Below are positions 1 to 6,980 of a stretch of DNA of 64,000 nucleotides, piece after piece (within the stretch, counting starts at the first letter, position 1; every line of letters begins with the position of its first letter). Under the pieces are notes generated by a model. The model did not search any database and had not been told where the DNA came from. It saw nothing but the letters and a program-made list of their open reading frames with translations. Where the stretch lies: NCBI GenBank assembly GCA_021732485.1, contig JAKFUV010000006.1, positions 1 through 64,000 of the forward strand, read 5' to 3'. Made by a program: the position numbers and the translations under genes. Source of the stretch: Hyphomicrobium sp. (GTDB lineage Bacteria > Pseudomonadota > Alphaproteobacteria > Rhizobiales > Hyphomicrobiaceae).

Positions 1-135
1 GAGAATTTCATCGAGATCGGGGGGTTGATTACCGCCGCCCCCGCCGCCGCCCTGGCCCCACGGTCCTCCGCCGTTGCCGCTGCCTTTTCGGCCGCCGCCG
101 CCACCGCTGCCGCCGCCTTGATTACTCCAGGGCAT
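1..135 (-). CDS. hflK: HflK, N-terminal fragment (membrane protease modulator)
   Basis: The gene starts with ATG at 135 and runs off the left edge, so only about 45 residues are present. They read MPWSNQGGG followed by a glycine-rich stretch with PWGQ and NQPPDLDEIL, which is the typical low-complexity N-terminus of HflK. HflK forms with HflC an inner-membrane SPFH complex that holds and modulates the FtsH protease. The GGC/GCC-rich tract is coding here, not a microsatellite. It lies downstream of thyA and folA on the same strand, a common alphaproteobacterial arrangement. The transmembrane and SPFH domains are outside the window. Confidence 0.88.
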   Translation of the reverse strand, partial: MPWSNQGGGSGGGGGRKGSGNGGGPWGQGGGGGGGNQPPDLDEIL

Positions 136-417
136 AAATCGAGTGCCTCATATGACTGTTGAGTTGAGCCCGCAGTCCAAACCCGGCTGACAGCGCTTCG
201 CGCTCGTCGCCAGGATCGGTCCGCGTCTGCCGCACGGCTTCGGGATTAAGCGAAATGCGCGTCATGGCCGGATCTTGAATGCGAGTGCTTATAGGACAGG
301 GGTCCGCATCGCGCAATTTTTGTCTCGTCTCGTGCGGCACAGATTGGGTCGCGGGCAGCGACCGTCAAGGGCCGGGATACGGCAAATATCCGTGGCATTT
401 ACCGTATCGCACGATCG

Positions 418-930
418 TTATTCGCGAGCCACCCGTTCGTAGACGATCAGCGTTGCCGCATGGTCGTCGCGGGGCCCTTGATCCAAAGCCTCACGCGATA
501 CCTCGCGCCACGTTCGCGGATCAAGTGTCGCGAAGTGCCGATCGCCGTCCGGGCTTGCATGCACACGCGTGAAATAGATGCGGTCGGCGATCGGCAGCGT
601 CAGGTCGTAGATCGCGGCGCCGCCAATAATCATGATCTCATCGGCGCCGCGCGTTGTCGCCAGCACACGAGCCAACGTGACGGCCTCGCCGACCGTGTCA
701 CACGCCGAAACCCCGTCGACAGAAAATTGCGGGTCGCGCGTCACGACAATGTTGTCGCGACCGTCAAGCGGCTTGCCGATGCTGTTGAAGGTGCGCCGCC
801 CCATGATCATCGGTTTGCCCATCGTCAGGCGCCGAAAGGTTTTCAAATCCGACGACAAACGCCAAGGCAAGCCGCCGTCACGGCCGATGACACCGTTTTC
901 CGCGACAGCGACAATGAGGGAAAGTTTCAT
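418..930 (-). CDS. folA: Dihydrofolate reductase
   Basis: Reduces dihydrofolate to tetrahydrofolate with NADPH in the cytoplasm, regenerating the cofactor that thymidylate synthase oxidises. The 170-residue product has the usual family length. It shows the substrate-site segment GLPWRLSSDL (residues 20-29, catalytic acid Asp28), the NADPH-site GKPMIMGRRTF (38-48) and IIGGAAIY near residue 100. It begins 9 bases after the thyA stop codon on the same strand, so the two are probably co-transcribed. A 280-base gap separates it from hflK. Confidence 0.97.
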   Translation of the reverse strand: MKLSLIVAVAENGVIGRDGGLPWRLSSDLKTFRRLTMGKPMIMGRRTFNSIGKPLDGRDNIVVTRDPQFSVDGVSACDTVGEAVTLARVLATTRGADEIMIIGGAAIYDLTLPIADRIYFTRVHASPDGDRHFATLDPRTWREVSREALDQGPRDDHAATLIVYERVARE

Positions 931-939
931 GGGTGAGCC

Positions 940-1875
940 CTAAACCGCCACAGCTGCTTTGATGTGCGGATGCGGGTCATAGCCGGTCAGCGTAAAATCG
1001 TCGAAGGCGAAATCGAAAATCGACGTCACCGCCGGATTGATCGCCAACGTCGGCAGCGGACGCGGGGCGCGCGACAATTGCAAATCCGCCTGCTCCAGAT
1101 GGTTCATATACAAATGCGCGTCGCCGAAGGTGTGCACGAAGTCGCCCGGTTTTAGTCCCGTCACCTGCGCCATCATCATCGTCAGCAGCGCGTAACTGGC
1201 GATGTTGAACGGCACGCCGAGAAACACATCCGCCGAGCGCTGATAGAGCTGGCACGAGAGCTTGCCGTCGGCGACATAGAATTGAAACAGACAATGGCAC
1301 GGCGCCAATGCCATCTCAGGAATGTCTGCCGGATTCCAGGCCGACACTATGATCCTACGGCTATCCGGGTTAGTAATGAGTGTTTCGACGGCTAACTTGA
1401 TTTGGTCTACTACCCTGACATAACTGCTTGCATCAATTGACTGTCCTTGTTCAATTAGGTCCTTCTCGAATTTGCTATAGTCAAAGCCAATCCAAGACCT
1501 CCATTGCTTGCCGTACACAGGTCCTAGTTCGAGACAGCTCGGCTGCTTGATGGACAACGCGTCGTACTCATCGAATCCAGAAACTGGATCGTCTACGATT
1601 TGACTTGTGCGGGGGACTTCGCGAGCCCATTCATCCCAAATTCTAACTTTGTGAGCGTGGAGATAATCTAACGTTGTGTCGCCGGCGAGAAACCAGATCA
1701 ATTCGTGAATGATCGATTTGACGTGCAGCTTTTTCGTCGTCACCAGCGGAAACCCGGCGCTCAAATCAAAGCTCATTTGATGGCCGAAGACGCTAAGCGT
1801 GCCGGTACCGGTCCGGTCGGTTTTTTTCGTGCCCTGGGTGCGCACCCGGCGCAGCAGATCGAGATACTGGTCCAT
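940..1875 (-). CDS. thyA: Thymidylate synthase, long form
   Basis: Converts dUMP to dTMP using methylene-tetrahydrofolate. The 311 residues show the N-terminal phosphate-binding arginine region [15 protein letters not shown], the catalytic Cys193 in [10 protein letters not shown], and the C-terminus [14 protein letters not shown]. It is about 47 residues longer than E. coli ThyA (264), with inserts near residues 84-116 and 129-154, as in long-form enzymes such as that of Lactobacillus casei. The centre of the gene (about 1345-1680, residues 66-177, holding both inserts) is AT-richer than its ends: 1381-1680 counts as 47% GC, whereas lines on either side run 55-70%. A palindromic repeat lies 9 bases before the start codon. 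Confidence 0.96.
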   Translation of the reverse strand: MDQYLDLLRRVRTQGTKKTDRTGTGTLSVFGHQMSFDLSAGFPLVTTKKLHVKSIIHELIWFLAGDTTLDYLHAHKVRIWDEWAREVPRTSQIVDDPVSGFDEYDALSIKQPSCLELGPVYGKQWRSWIGFDYSKFEKDLIEQGQSIDASSYVRVVDQIKLAVETLITNPDSRRIIVSAWNPADIPEMALAPCHCLFQFYVADGKLSCQLYQRSADVFLGVPFNIASYALLTMMMAQVTGLKPGDFVHTFGDAHLYMNHLEQADLQLSRAPRPLPTLAINPAVTSIFDFAFDDFTLTGYDPHPHIKAAVAV

Positions 1876-1884
1876 GCCGTGCTT

Positions 1885-1927
1885 CTAGAGCGCTTTGCGA
1901 TCTGATGGAATCAGATCGGCGCTCTAG
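1885..1927. repeat. Palindromic repeat in the thyA leader
   Basis: Inverted repeat with arms CTAGAGCGC (1885-1893) and GCGCTCTAG (1919-1927), and inner arms GATCTGAT (1899-1906) and ATCAGATC (1910-1917) around a three-base loop. It ends 9 bases before the thyA start codon, so the transcript would fold into a hairpin where the ribosome binding site is expected. Short palindromes of the GATCTGAT/ATCAGATC kind are scattered through many Rhizobiales genomes; that comparison is from memory. Confidence 0.75.
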
Positions 1928-1941
1928 CCTCTTACTTCGCC

Positions 1942-1985
1942 GCATTTTCTGACGACGAACCGGGATCCACTTCGTCGGAAAATGC
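1942..1985. repeat. Dispersed palindromic repeat, copy A
   Basis: A 44-base element beginning GCATTTTCTGACGACGAA and ending TTCGTCGGAAAATGC, an imperfect inverted repeat around CCGGGATCC. The same 44 bases occur without a mismatch at 48284-48327. Both copies are preceded by GCGCTCTAGCC about 15-20 bases upstream, so the repeated unit is nearer 65-70 bases. It sits between thyA and the CPBP gene. Confidence 0.85.
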
Positions 1986-2018
1986 TTCTAGCCTGATTCC
2001 GTCAGACCTTCACAAGTC

Positions 2019-2840
2019 TCAGCCAACGAACACGCTTTCCGGCACGGACATCAGCGCTAAAATGATCGCAGCGTTGTAGAAGCCGTGGCATGCGATCGGC
2101 GCCAGCAGACTGCCGGAGGTCTGCCGCACCCGGGCGAGGTACAGGCCAATCAGAAAGATCGCCGCCAAGCCATAAGCTGAGTAGCTGACGTGCAGGGATG
2201 CCCACATCGTCGCTGAGACGAGCGCCGCCAGCACTGGGCCGGCGGGCGAGGCTGTGAGTGTTCCGAACAAAACGCCCCTGAAGACCAATTCTTCGGCGAT
2301 CGGCGCGCCGACAGCCGCAGCCAGCACGATCAGCCACCATGAATTGGTCCGCACCAGTCCGGCAAACGGGCCGACGTCATGCACGATGCTGGCTGGATCG
2401 TGCAGGAAAATCGCCGCGCCGTAGCCCGTTGCCAGCACCAGCAGCAGAGCCACACTCGTCGCAACCGTGCGCCAGCCGCCGCGCGGCTTTCGAAATGACA
2501 GCAGCGATGCGGTCGCGCCACCTGCCTTGCCGGTCATGGCCTGCACTATTGCTCCAACCGCCAGCCCTAGGATCACCGATGTGACTTGAAACGCTATGAG
2601 AAACATGGCCAGACGCGCGGTGGTCAGATCCTCGAGTTCGCCCGGCCTGTAGGCTCGCGGCGATCCAAGACCCGTCCATCGGTCGAAGCCGTAGGCTGCC
2701 GCCGACGCGCACACCGTCGCCACGGCGACAATCGCCACGACGGCCATGACCACGGCGGCTGCTTGCGTCCACGAAACGCGGCCCTCATGTGCCTGCGCGG
2801 GCAGGAAATCACCAGATTCGCCGTGCCGGTCGATCAACAT
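2019..2840 (-). CDS. CPBP family intramembrane metalloprotease
   Basis: A 273-residue multi-pass membrane protein. The C-terminal half carries the three CPBP (Rce1/Abi) motifs: EELVFRG (the EExxxR motif), the histidine in MWASLHVSY, and HGFYNAA (HxxxN). These together build the predicted metal-dependent active site inside the membrane. Hydrophobic segments fall near residues 30-52, 78-100, 128-147, 168-185 and 200-262. Bacterial members are mostly uncharacterised; roles in peptide processing or bacteriocin self-protection are known for some relatives, but nothing nearby suggests a substrate. It is transcribed towards thyA but separated from it by the repeats. Confidence 0.88.
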   Translation of the reverse strand: MLIDRHGESGDFLPAQAHEGRVSWTQAAAVVMAVVAIVAVATVCASAAAYGFDRWTGLGSPRAYRPGELEDLTTARLAMFLIAFQVTSVILGLAVGAIVQAMTGKAGGATASLLSFRKPRGGWRTVATSVALLLVLATGYGAAIFLHDPASIVHDVGPFAGLVRTNSWWLIVLAAAVGAPIAEELVFRGVLFGTLTASPAGPVLAALVSATMWASLHVSYSAYGLAAIFLIGLYLARVRQTSGSLLAPIACHGFYNAAIILALMSVPESVFVG

Positions 2841-3034
2841 CCCTCGCTTCCGGGCTGCCGGGGCCGGCTGTGCCGACCCGTCGAGGGGTTGGCACTCGCA
2901 CCGCCCTGCGGCCCTCGATTAGGCCTTACAACTCCGTCTCGACTACGGCGTTTCCCGGTTGCCCGATGTCGCGCCGCCAATTTCGTCGTAACGACACACT
3001 TTGTTTTGCTCGCAGGCAGGCCTATATTGAGCCT

Positions 3035-3396
3035 GCCGGATTCGTCCGGCTATGGCGATAAACGCGGTCGTAATAAGCGGTTCGGACCCGGGGGCGGTAC
3101 CCGGCGCCTCCACCATATTTCTTAGCCGCGCCTTGCGGCCGGCTCCCGGAACGGGAGTCGCAAGGCGCAATGCAAGAATCCTATGGGGGCGAACTAGGAT
3201 CGACGAACGTGTAAAGGACTTAGCTTTTGCCCGGCATGATACCACCGTCATCGGGTCATACAGAGTAGTTGCAAATGACAACTATGCTGAGGCACGTCTC
3301 GCTGCTTAATGCGGTGCGATTAGCCTGAACTCGAAGTCCTTGCCCCTAGCCGGGTAAGGCGCGGTCCGGAGGGCACCGGGCAACAGAAGCCCTCCA
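3035..3396 (+). ncRNA. ssrA: tmRNA, circularly permuted two-piece gene
   Basis: The acceptor piece comes first and ends with GGTTCGGACCCGG...GGCGCCTCCACCA (CCA at 3113-3115). A spacer of about 70 bases follows. The coding piece starts at 3185 with GGGGGCGAACTAGGATCGAC. The two ends pair as a 7-bp acceptor stem, GGGGGCG with CGCCTCC, including the G3-U70 wobble that marks alanine acceptors. This order is the permuted form of alphaproteobacteria, where processing removes the spacer and leaves two RNAs. The tag frame is at 3271-3309. The outer 5' and 3' limits are approximate. tmRNA rescues stalled ribosomes by trans-translation. Confidence 0.95.
3271..3309 (+). other. tmRNA proteolysis-tag reading frame
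   Basis: The codons GCA AAT GAC AAC TAT GCT GAG GCA CGT CTC GCT GCT TAA encode the tag ANDNYAEARLAA, which is added to stalled proteins. The terminal LAA is the ClpX recognition signal, and the upstream part is where the alphaproteobacterial SspB adaptor binds. The adaptor gene follows about 190 bases downstream. Confidence 0.95.
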
Positions 3397-3497
3397 TTCT
3401 TTTCGCCTTAGGGTTCGCTCTGGGGCGAGAGTGGCGGACGATGCAACGACGGCCAACGCGGCAGGGCAAGTTTCTGCGCGGTGCGAAAAGGCGGGGA

Positions 3498-4187
3498 ATG
3501 GCAACGGAGCCGACGATCGATTACGAAGCCTTGCAACAGGACGCCATGCGCGGCGTCGTGCGTTCGGTTTTGCAGCAAACCATCAAAAATGGCCTGCCGG
3601 GCGACCATCATTTCTACATTTCATTCCTGACGCTGGCGCCGGGTATCATTCTTTCGAAGCGGCTGAAAGAAAAGTATCCGCACGAAATGACCATCGTGTT
3701 GCAGCACCGGTTCTGGGATTTGATCGTCAACGACGAACGCTTCGAAGTGAAGCTGACGTTTGATGGCATCCCCGAACGCCTCGTCATTCCATTCGCCGCC
3801 ATCAAAGTCTTCATCGACCCGAGCGTGCGTTTCGGCTTGCAGTTCGAGGATCCGTCATCTGACCGGCACATGCCCGCACCACGCCATACGATGACGATGG
3901 ATGCAGCCTTCGATCAGGTTGGCGAAGCACGCGCTGACAGCCCGCGCGCAACATTGAGCAAAAAGCCCCGCGCACCACGCAAATCCAAGACCGACAAAGA
4001 TCCAGTCGTGCCCGTCAGCGCTGTGCCCACAATGGCGCCGCAACCGCAACCGGCGTCTGCGGCCGCACTGCCGGCGGCAACTGTGACCGGATCGTCGGCT
4101 ACCGTCCCCGGCCCAGTCGCCGTTGACCAGGCAGCGCCGGAGGCCAGCGCGAAAGTCGTCAGTCTCGATCAGTTCCGCAAGAAGTAG
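3498..4187 (+). CDS. sspB: SspB, ClpXP adaptor for ssrA-tagged proteins
   Basis: Alphaproteobacterial SspB delivers ssrA-tagged substrates to ClpXP. From the ATG at 3498 the product (229 residues) begins MATEPTIDYEALQQDAM. The folded tag-binding domain covers about residues 5-135 (HHFYISFLTLAPG, LQHRFWDL, ERLVIPFAAIKVF). A long Ala/Pro-rich linker follows, and then the C-terminal ClpX-binding motif VVSLDQFRKK. An upstream in-frame ATG at 3441 would add 19 basic residues without similarity to the family; the purine-rich GGCGGGGA before 3498 favours the shorter form. It lies directly downstream of ssrA, so the tag and its adaptor are neighbours. Confidence 0.93.
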   Translation: MATEPTIDYEALQQDAMRGVVRSVLQQTIKNGLPGDHHFYISFLTLAPGIILSKRLKEKYPHEMTIVLQHRFWDLIVNDERFEVKLTFDGIPERLVIPFAAIKVFIDPSVRFGLQFEDPSSDRHMPAPRHTMTMDAAFDQVGEARADSPRATLSKKPRAPRKSKTDKDPVVPVSAVPTMAPQPQPASAAALPAATVTGSSATVPGPVAVDQAAPEASAKVVSLDQFRKK

Positions 4188-4219
4188 CTAGGCGGTTGGC
4201 CGTCGGCCGGTGCAAAAGC

Positions 4220-4462
4220 TCAGCCGGTCGATCGCTCGACCACTGCTTCGGGAATTTTGCGTTTGATCGACCGGGCGAAATTCAGCTCCAGTTTGCCATC
4301 GCGCAACTCCGAACACAGCACGCTCGCGACAAACGGATCGCTGGCTTCGATCGCCGCTTGCTCGCGGCACGTCGCCGCCGTCTCCATCGGCTTGACGCTC
4401 ACGCTCTCGGCCCCATCCGGCATCGATAGCGTCACGATCATGACGATGACACTAGTGTCCAT
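4220..4462 (-). CDS. Small protein of unknown function
   Basis: An 80-residue frame beginning MDTSVIVMIVTLSMPDGAES, with GGGGAG eight bases before the ATG. The first 14 residues are hydrophobic and could be an uncleaved anchor or simply a beta strand. Two cysteines occur (in TCREQAA and VLCSELR), with a basic tail NFARSIKRKIPEAV. No family is recognised. It converges on sspB and diverges from fumC. A further in-frame ATG at 4543 would add 27 residues but lacks a good binding site. Confidence 0.5.
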   Translation of the reverse strand: MDTSVIVMIVTLSMPDGAESVSVKPMETAATCREQAAIEASDPFVASVLCSELRDGKLELNFARSIKRKIPEAVVERSTG

Positions 4463-4808
4463 GGTGTGCTCCCCAGGCTGTCTCAAGACTGTGCGAACGA
4501 TCAGCGGATGATGCCGCGATCTGGCCAGCTCGTGCCGACACACGCAACGCTACGCTCCGACGGCCGTTGCTCGCGCTGCCCCAGCGCACGACCAACGACC
4601 TCTCATTCGACCCGACTCAAATTTCGAAACTTAAGAAAAGATTAACGGAAATAACGGCTGAATTCGGATCGATTTAGCCTCAGCTTCAGACTATGGGACG
4701 AGGCGCCGCGCAGCCCATTCTCGACGGTCGCTCGCGCCGCGCACGCGCTCATGCTATCGCGGCACGTCCCGCCGCATCGGCATCGCCAGCAAGATTGAGC
4801 ACCGTCCC
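4463..4808. other. Divergent intergenic region before fumC
   Basis: This 346-base stretch holds no convincing gene. Around 4620-4680 it becomes AT-rich (AAATTTCGAAACTTAAGAAA, then TTAACGGAAATAACGG), unlike the surrounding coding DNA. That is the likely promoter zone for fumC on the plus strand and possibly for the small minus-strand gene. No specific -35/-10 pair could be assigned. Confidence 0.4.
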
Positions 4809-6203
4809 ATGTCCCAATCCCGCACTGAAACAGACACGTTCGGGCCCATCGAAGTGGCCGGCGATCGGTATTGGGGAGCGCAGGCGCAGCGATCGCTCGG
4901 CAATTTCAAGATCGGCTGGGAGAAACAGCCAAAACCGATCGTCCGCGCGCTTGGCATCGTCAAGCAGGCCGCAGCCATCACCAACATGAGCCTCGGCAAG
5001 CTCGACGCCGAACTCGGCGACGCCATCGTCAAGGCCGCCCAGGAGGTCATTGACGGCCGCCTTGACGAACACTTTCCGCTCGCCGTCTGGCAGACCGGTT
5101 CTGGCACTCAATCGAACATGAACGCCAACGAGGTGATCTCGAACCGCGCCATCGAGATGCTCGGCGGCGTTATGGGATCGAAAAAGCCGGTGCACCCCAA
5201 CGACCACGTCAACATGGCGCAGTCGTCGAACGACACGTTTCCCACGGCGATGCATATCGCCTGCGCCGAACAAATCGTCCGCGATTTGCTGCCGGCGTTG
5301 CGGCATCTGCATGCAGCCATTGACAGCAAGGCTCATGCTTGGTCGTCGATCATCAAGATCGGCCGCACGCACACGCAAGATGCAACGCCGCTGACGCTCG
5401 GCCAGGAGTTTTCCGGCTACGCCCAGCAAGTCGCCAATGGCATCGCGCGCATCGAAAGCACGCTGCCGGACCTCATGCAGCTCGCCCAAGGCGGCACAGC
5501 CGTCGGCACCGGCCTTAATGCGCCCAAGGGCTTTGCTGAAAAAATCGCGCAGGAGATCGCTGGCATCACGGGTCTTGCGTTCACGTCAGCCCCAAACAAG
5601 TTCGAGGCGCTGGCCGCCCACGATGCCATGGTGTTTTCGCACGGCGCCATCAACACGGTGGCCGCATCGCTCTTCAAGATCGCCAACGACATTCGCTTTT
5701 TGGGTTCCGGCCCGCGGTCAGGCTTAGGTGAACTGGCGCTGCCCGAAAACGAACCGGGCTCGTCGATCATGCCGGGCAAGGTCAATCCGACGCAATGCGA
5801 AGCCATCACCCAGGTTTGCGTGCAGATTTTCGGCAATCACGCCGCACTTACGTTCGCCGGCAGCCAGGGTCACTTCGAGTTGAACGTGTTTAATCCGGTC
5901 ATGGCCTATAATTTCTTGCAATCGGTGCGGCTGATGGCCGACGCCGCTGTGTCGTTCGCTGACAATTGCGTGATCGGCATCGAACCGCGCGAAGACAACA
6001 TCAAGGCGGGATTGGACAGATCGCTGATGCTGGTGACCGCACTGGCCCCCAAGATCGGCTATGATGCTGCGGCGAAAATCGCAAAAACGGCCCACAAAAA
6101 TGGCACCACCCTTCGCCAGGAGGCGGTCGGCGGCGGCTACGTGACCGATCAGGACTTTGACGACATCGTCCGCCCGGAAAAGATGATCGGCCCCGACGCC
6201 TAG
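4809..6203 (+). CDS. fumC: Fumarate hydratase, class II
   Basis: Interconverts fumarate and L-malate in the TCA cycle; it is an iron-free homotetramer. The 464-residue length is normal for FumC. Visible motifs are the N-terminal [35 protein letters not shown] (residues 98-111), the catalytic-histidine region [18 protein letters not shown], and the superfamily signature [16 protein letters not shown] (catalytic serine loop, near residue 318). The sspB-fumC-DUF4169 neighbourhood recurs in alphaproteobacteria. Confidence 0.98.
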   Translation: MSQSRTETDTFGPIEVAGDRYWGAQAQRSLGNFKIGWEKQPKPIVRALGIVKQAAAITNMSLGKLDAELGDAIVKAAQEVIDGRLDEHFPLAVWQTGSGTQSNMNANEVISNRAIEMLGGVMGSKKPVHPNDHVNMAQSSNDTFPTAMHIACAEQIVRDLLPALRHLHAAIDSKAHAWSSIIKIGRTHTQDATPLTLGQEFSGYAQQVANGIARIESTLPDLMQLAQGGTAVGTGLNAPKGFAEKIAQEIAGITGLAFTSAPNKFEALAAHDAMVFSHGAINTVAASLFKIANDIRFLGSGPRSGLGELALPENEPGSSIMPGKVNPTQCEAITQVCVQIFGNHAALTFAGSQGHFELNVFNPVMAYNFLQSVRLMADAAVSFADNCVIGIEPREDNIKAGLDRSLMLVTALAPKIGYDAAAKIAKTAHKNGTTLRQEAVGGGYVTDQDFDDIVRPEKMIGPDA

Positions 6204-6346
6204 TGCGTATCGAACTTATGAGCTGTTTGAATTTACCACCAATCCAACCGCGATGGGCGTCGTCGGGTGCGCAGACGCTATCGCGTAGCCTTCGGGCTCG
6301 ATCCCAGTGATTTTTCGAGCCCAGTGTTTTGGAGCGCGTGCACGCG

Positions 6347-6574
6347 ATGTCGGATAAAATTGTCAATCTTAACAAGGTGCGCAAAGCCCGCCAGCGGGAC
6401 GAAGCAAAAAGACTAGCCGAGGAAAACCGCGCGCGGTTCGGGCGAAGCAAAGCCGAACGCGACATCGTCGGCAAAGAGCAGCGGCGCGCCGACGGCAAGC
6501 TCGACGGCGCTGAACGCGTGCCCACCCGGCTTGATGAAAACCATGATGATCTCGATTCAGGAAATGTCTCGTGA
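6347..6574 (+). CDS. DUF4169 family small protein
   Basis: A 75-residue highly charged protein starting MSDKIVNLNKVRKARQRDEA, the hallmark of DUF4169. The rest is rich in Arg, Lys, Asp and Glu and probably helical. An upstream ATG at 6329 would add six residues. Its stop codon overlaps the start of the ribbon-helix-helix gene (TGATG at 6572-6576), so the two are translationally coupled. The function of DUF4169 is not known; its constant link with fumC and the RHH gene is the only clue. Confidence 0.75.
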   Translation: MSDKIVNLNKVRKARQRDEAKRLAEENRARFGRSKAERDIVGKEQRRADGKLDGAERVPTRLDENHDDLDSGNVS

Positions 6575-6837
6575 TGCGACCTCAAAAACGATCATTCTCG
6601 ATCCAAGGCCACCGGACGTCGATTTCGCTTGAAGCGCCGTTCTGGCTCGCATTGAAAGCCGCAGCCGCCGAAGATGGCGCGACGCTGGCGGCATTGATCG
6701 GCCAAATCGATAGGGACCGCGATGGTGCCGGGCTGTCGAGTGCCGTCAGAGTGTGGCTGCTGCGCCGCATGCAACGGCGAGCCGGACTTCCGGTTCCTGG
6801 CGACATGGAGTTGCCTGAGCCCGCCGCTGCTGAGTAA
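6574..6837 (+). CDS. Ribbon-helix-helix domain protein
   Basis: An 87-residue protein. The strand-like start KRSFSIQGHRTSISLEAPFW, then the helices FWLALKAAAAEDGATLAALI and SAVRVWLLRRMQRRAGL, match the alphaproteobacterial RHH family (PF13467 type) found beside DUF4169. Such proteins usually dimerise and bind DNA. A GTG at 6571 could serve as an alternative start. Whether it regulates fumC or its own operon is not shown by the sequence. Confidence 0.72.
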   Translation: MRPQKRSFSIQGHRTSISLEAPFWLALKAAAAEDGATLAALIGQIDRDRDGAGLSSAVRVWLLRRMQRRAGLPVPGDMELPEPAAAE

Positions 6838-6980
6838 CTGACATTCCGGAAGATCACAGGCATCGACCCGCCTGTGCAATCGGGGCCGCCGCTTGAGCCG
6901 ATCCTGCCGACGGCGGGTATAGTGCCTTGCCTGCCGAATCAGACAAAAGTCAGGATGGGTCAATCTAAGCCGGAAGGGCT

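Noticed and set aside
1..130. GCC/GCG trinucleotide-like tract
   Set aside because: It encodes the glycine-rich N-terminus of HflK in frame, so it is coding low complexity rather than a non-coding repeat array.
122..340. 72-codon minus-strand frame between hflK and folA
   Set aside because: No start signal or family similarity; it overlaps the hflK start and is Arg-rich like other chance frames.
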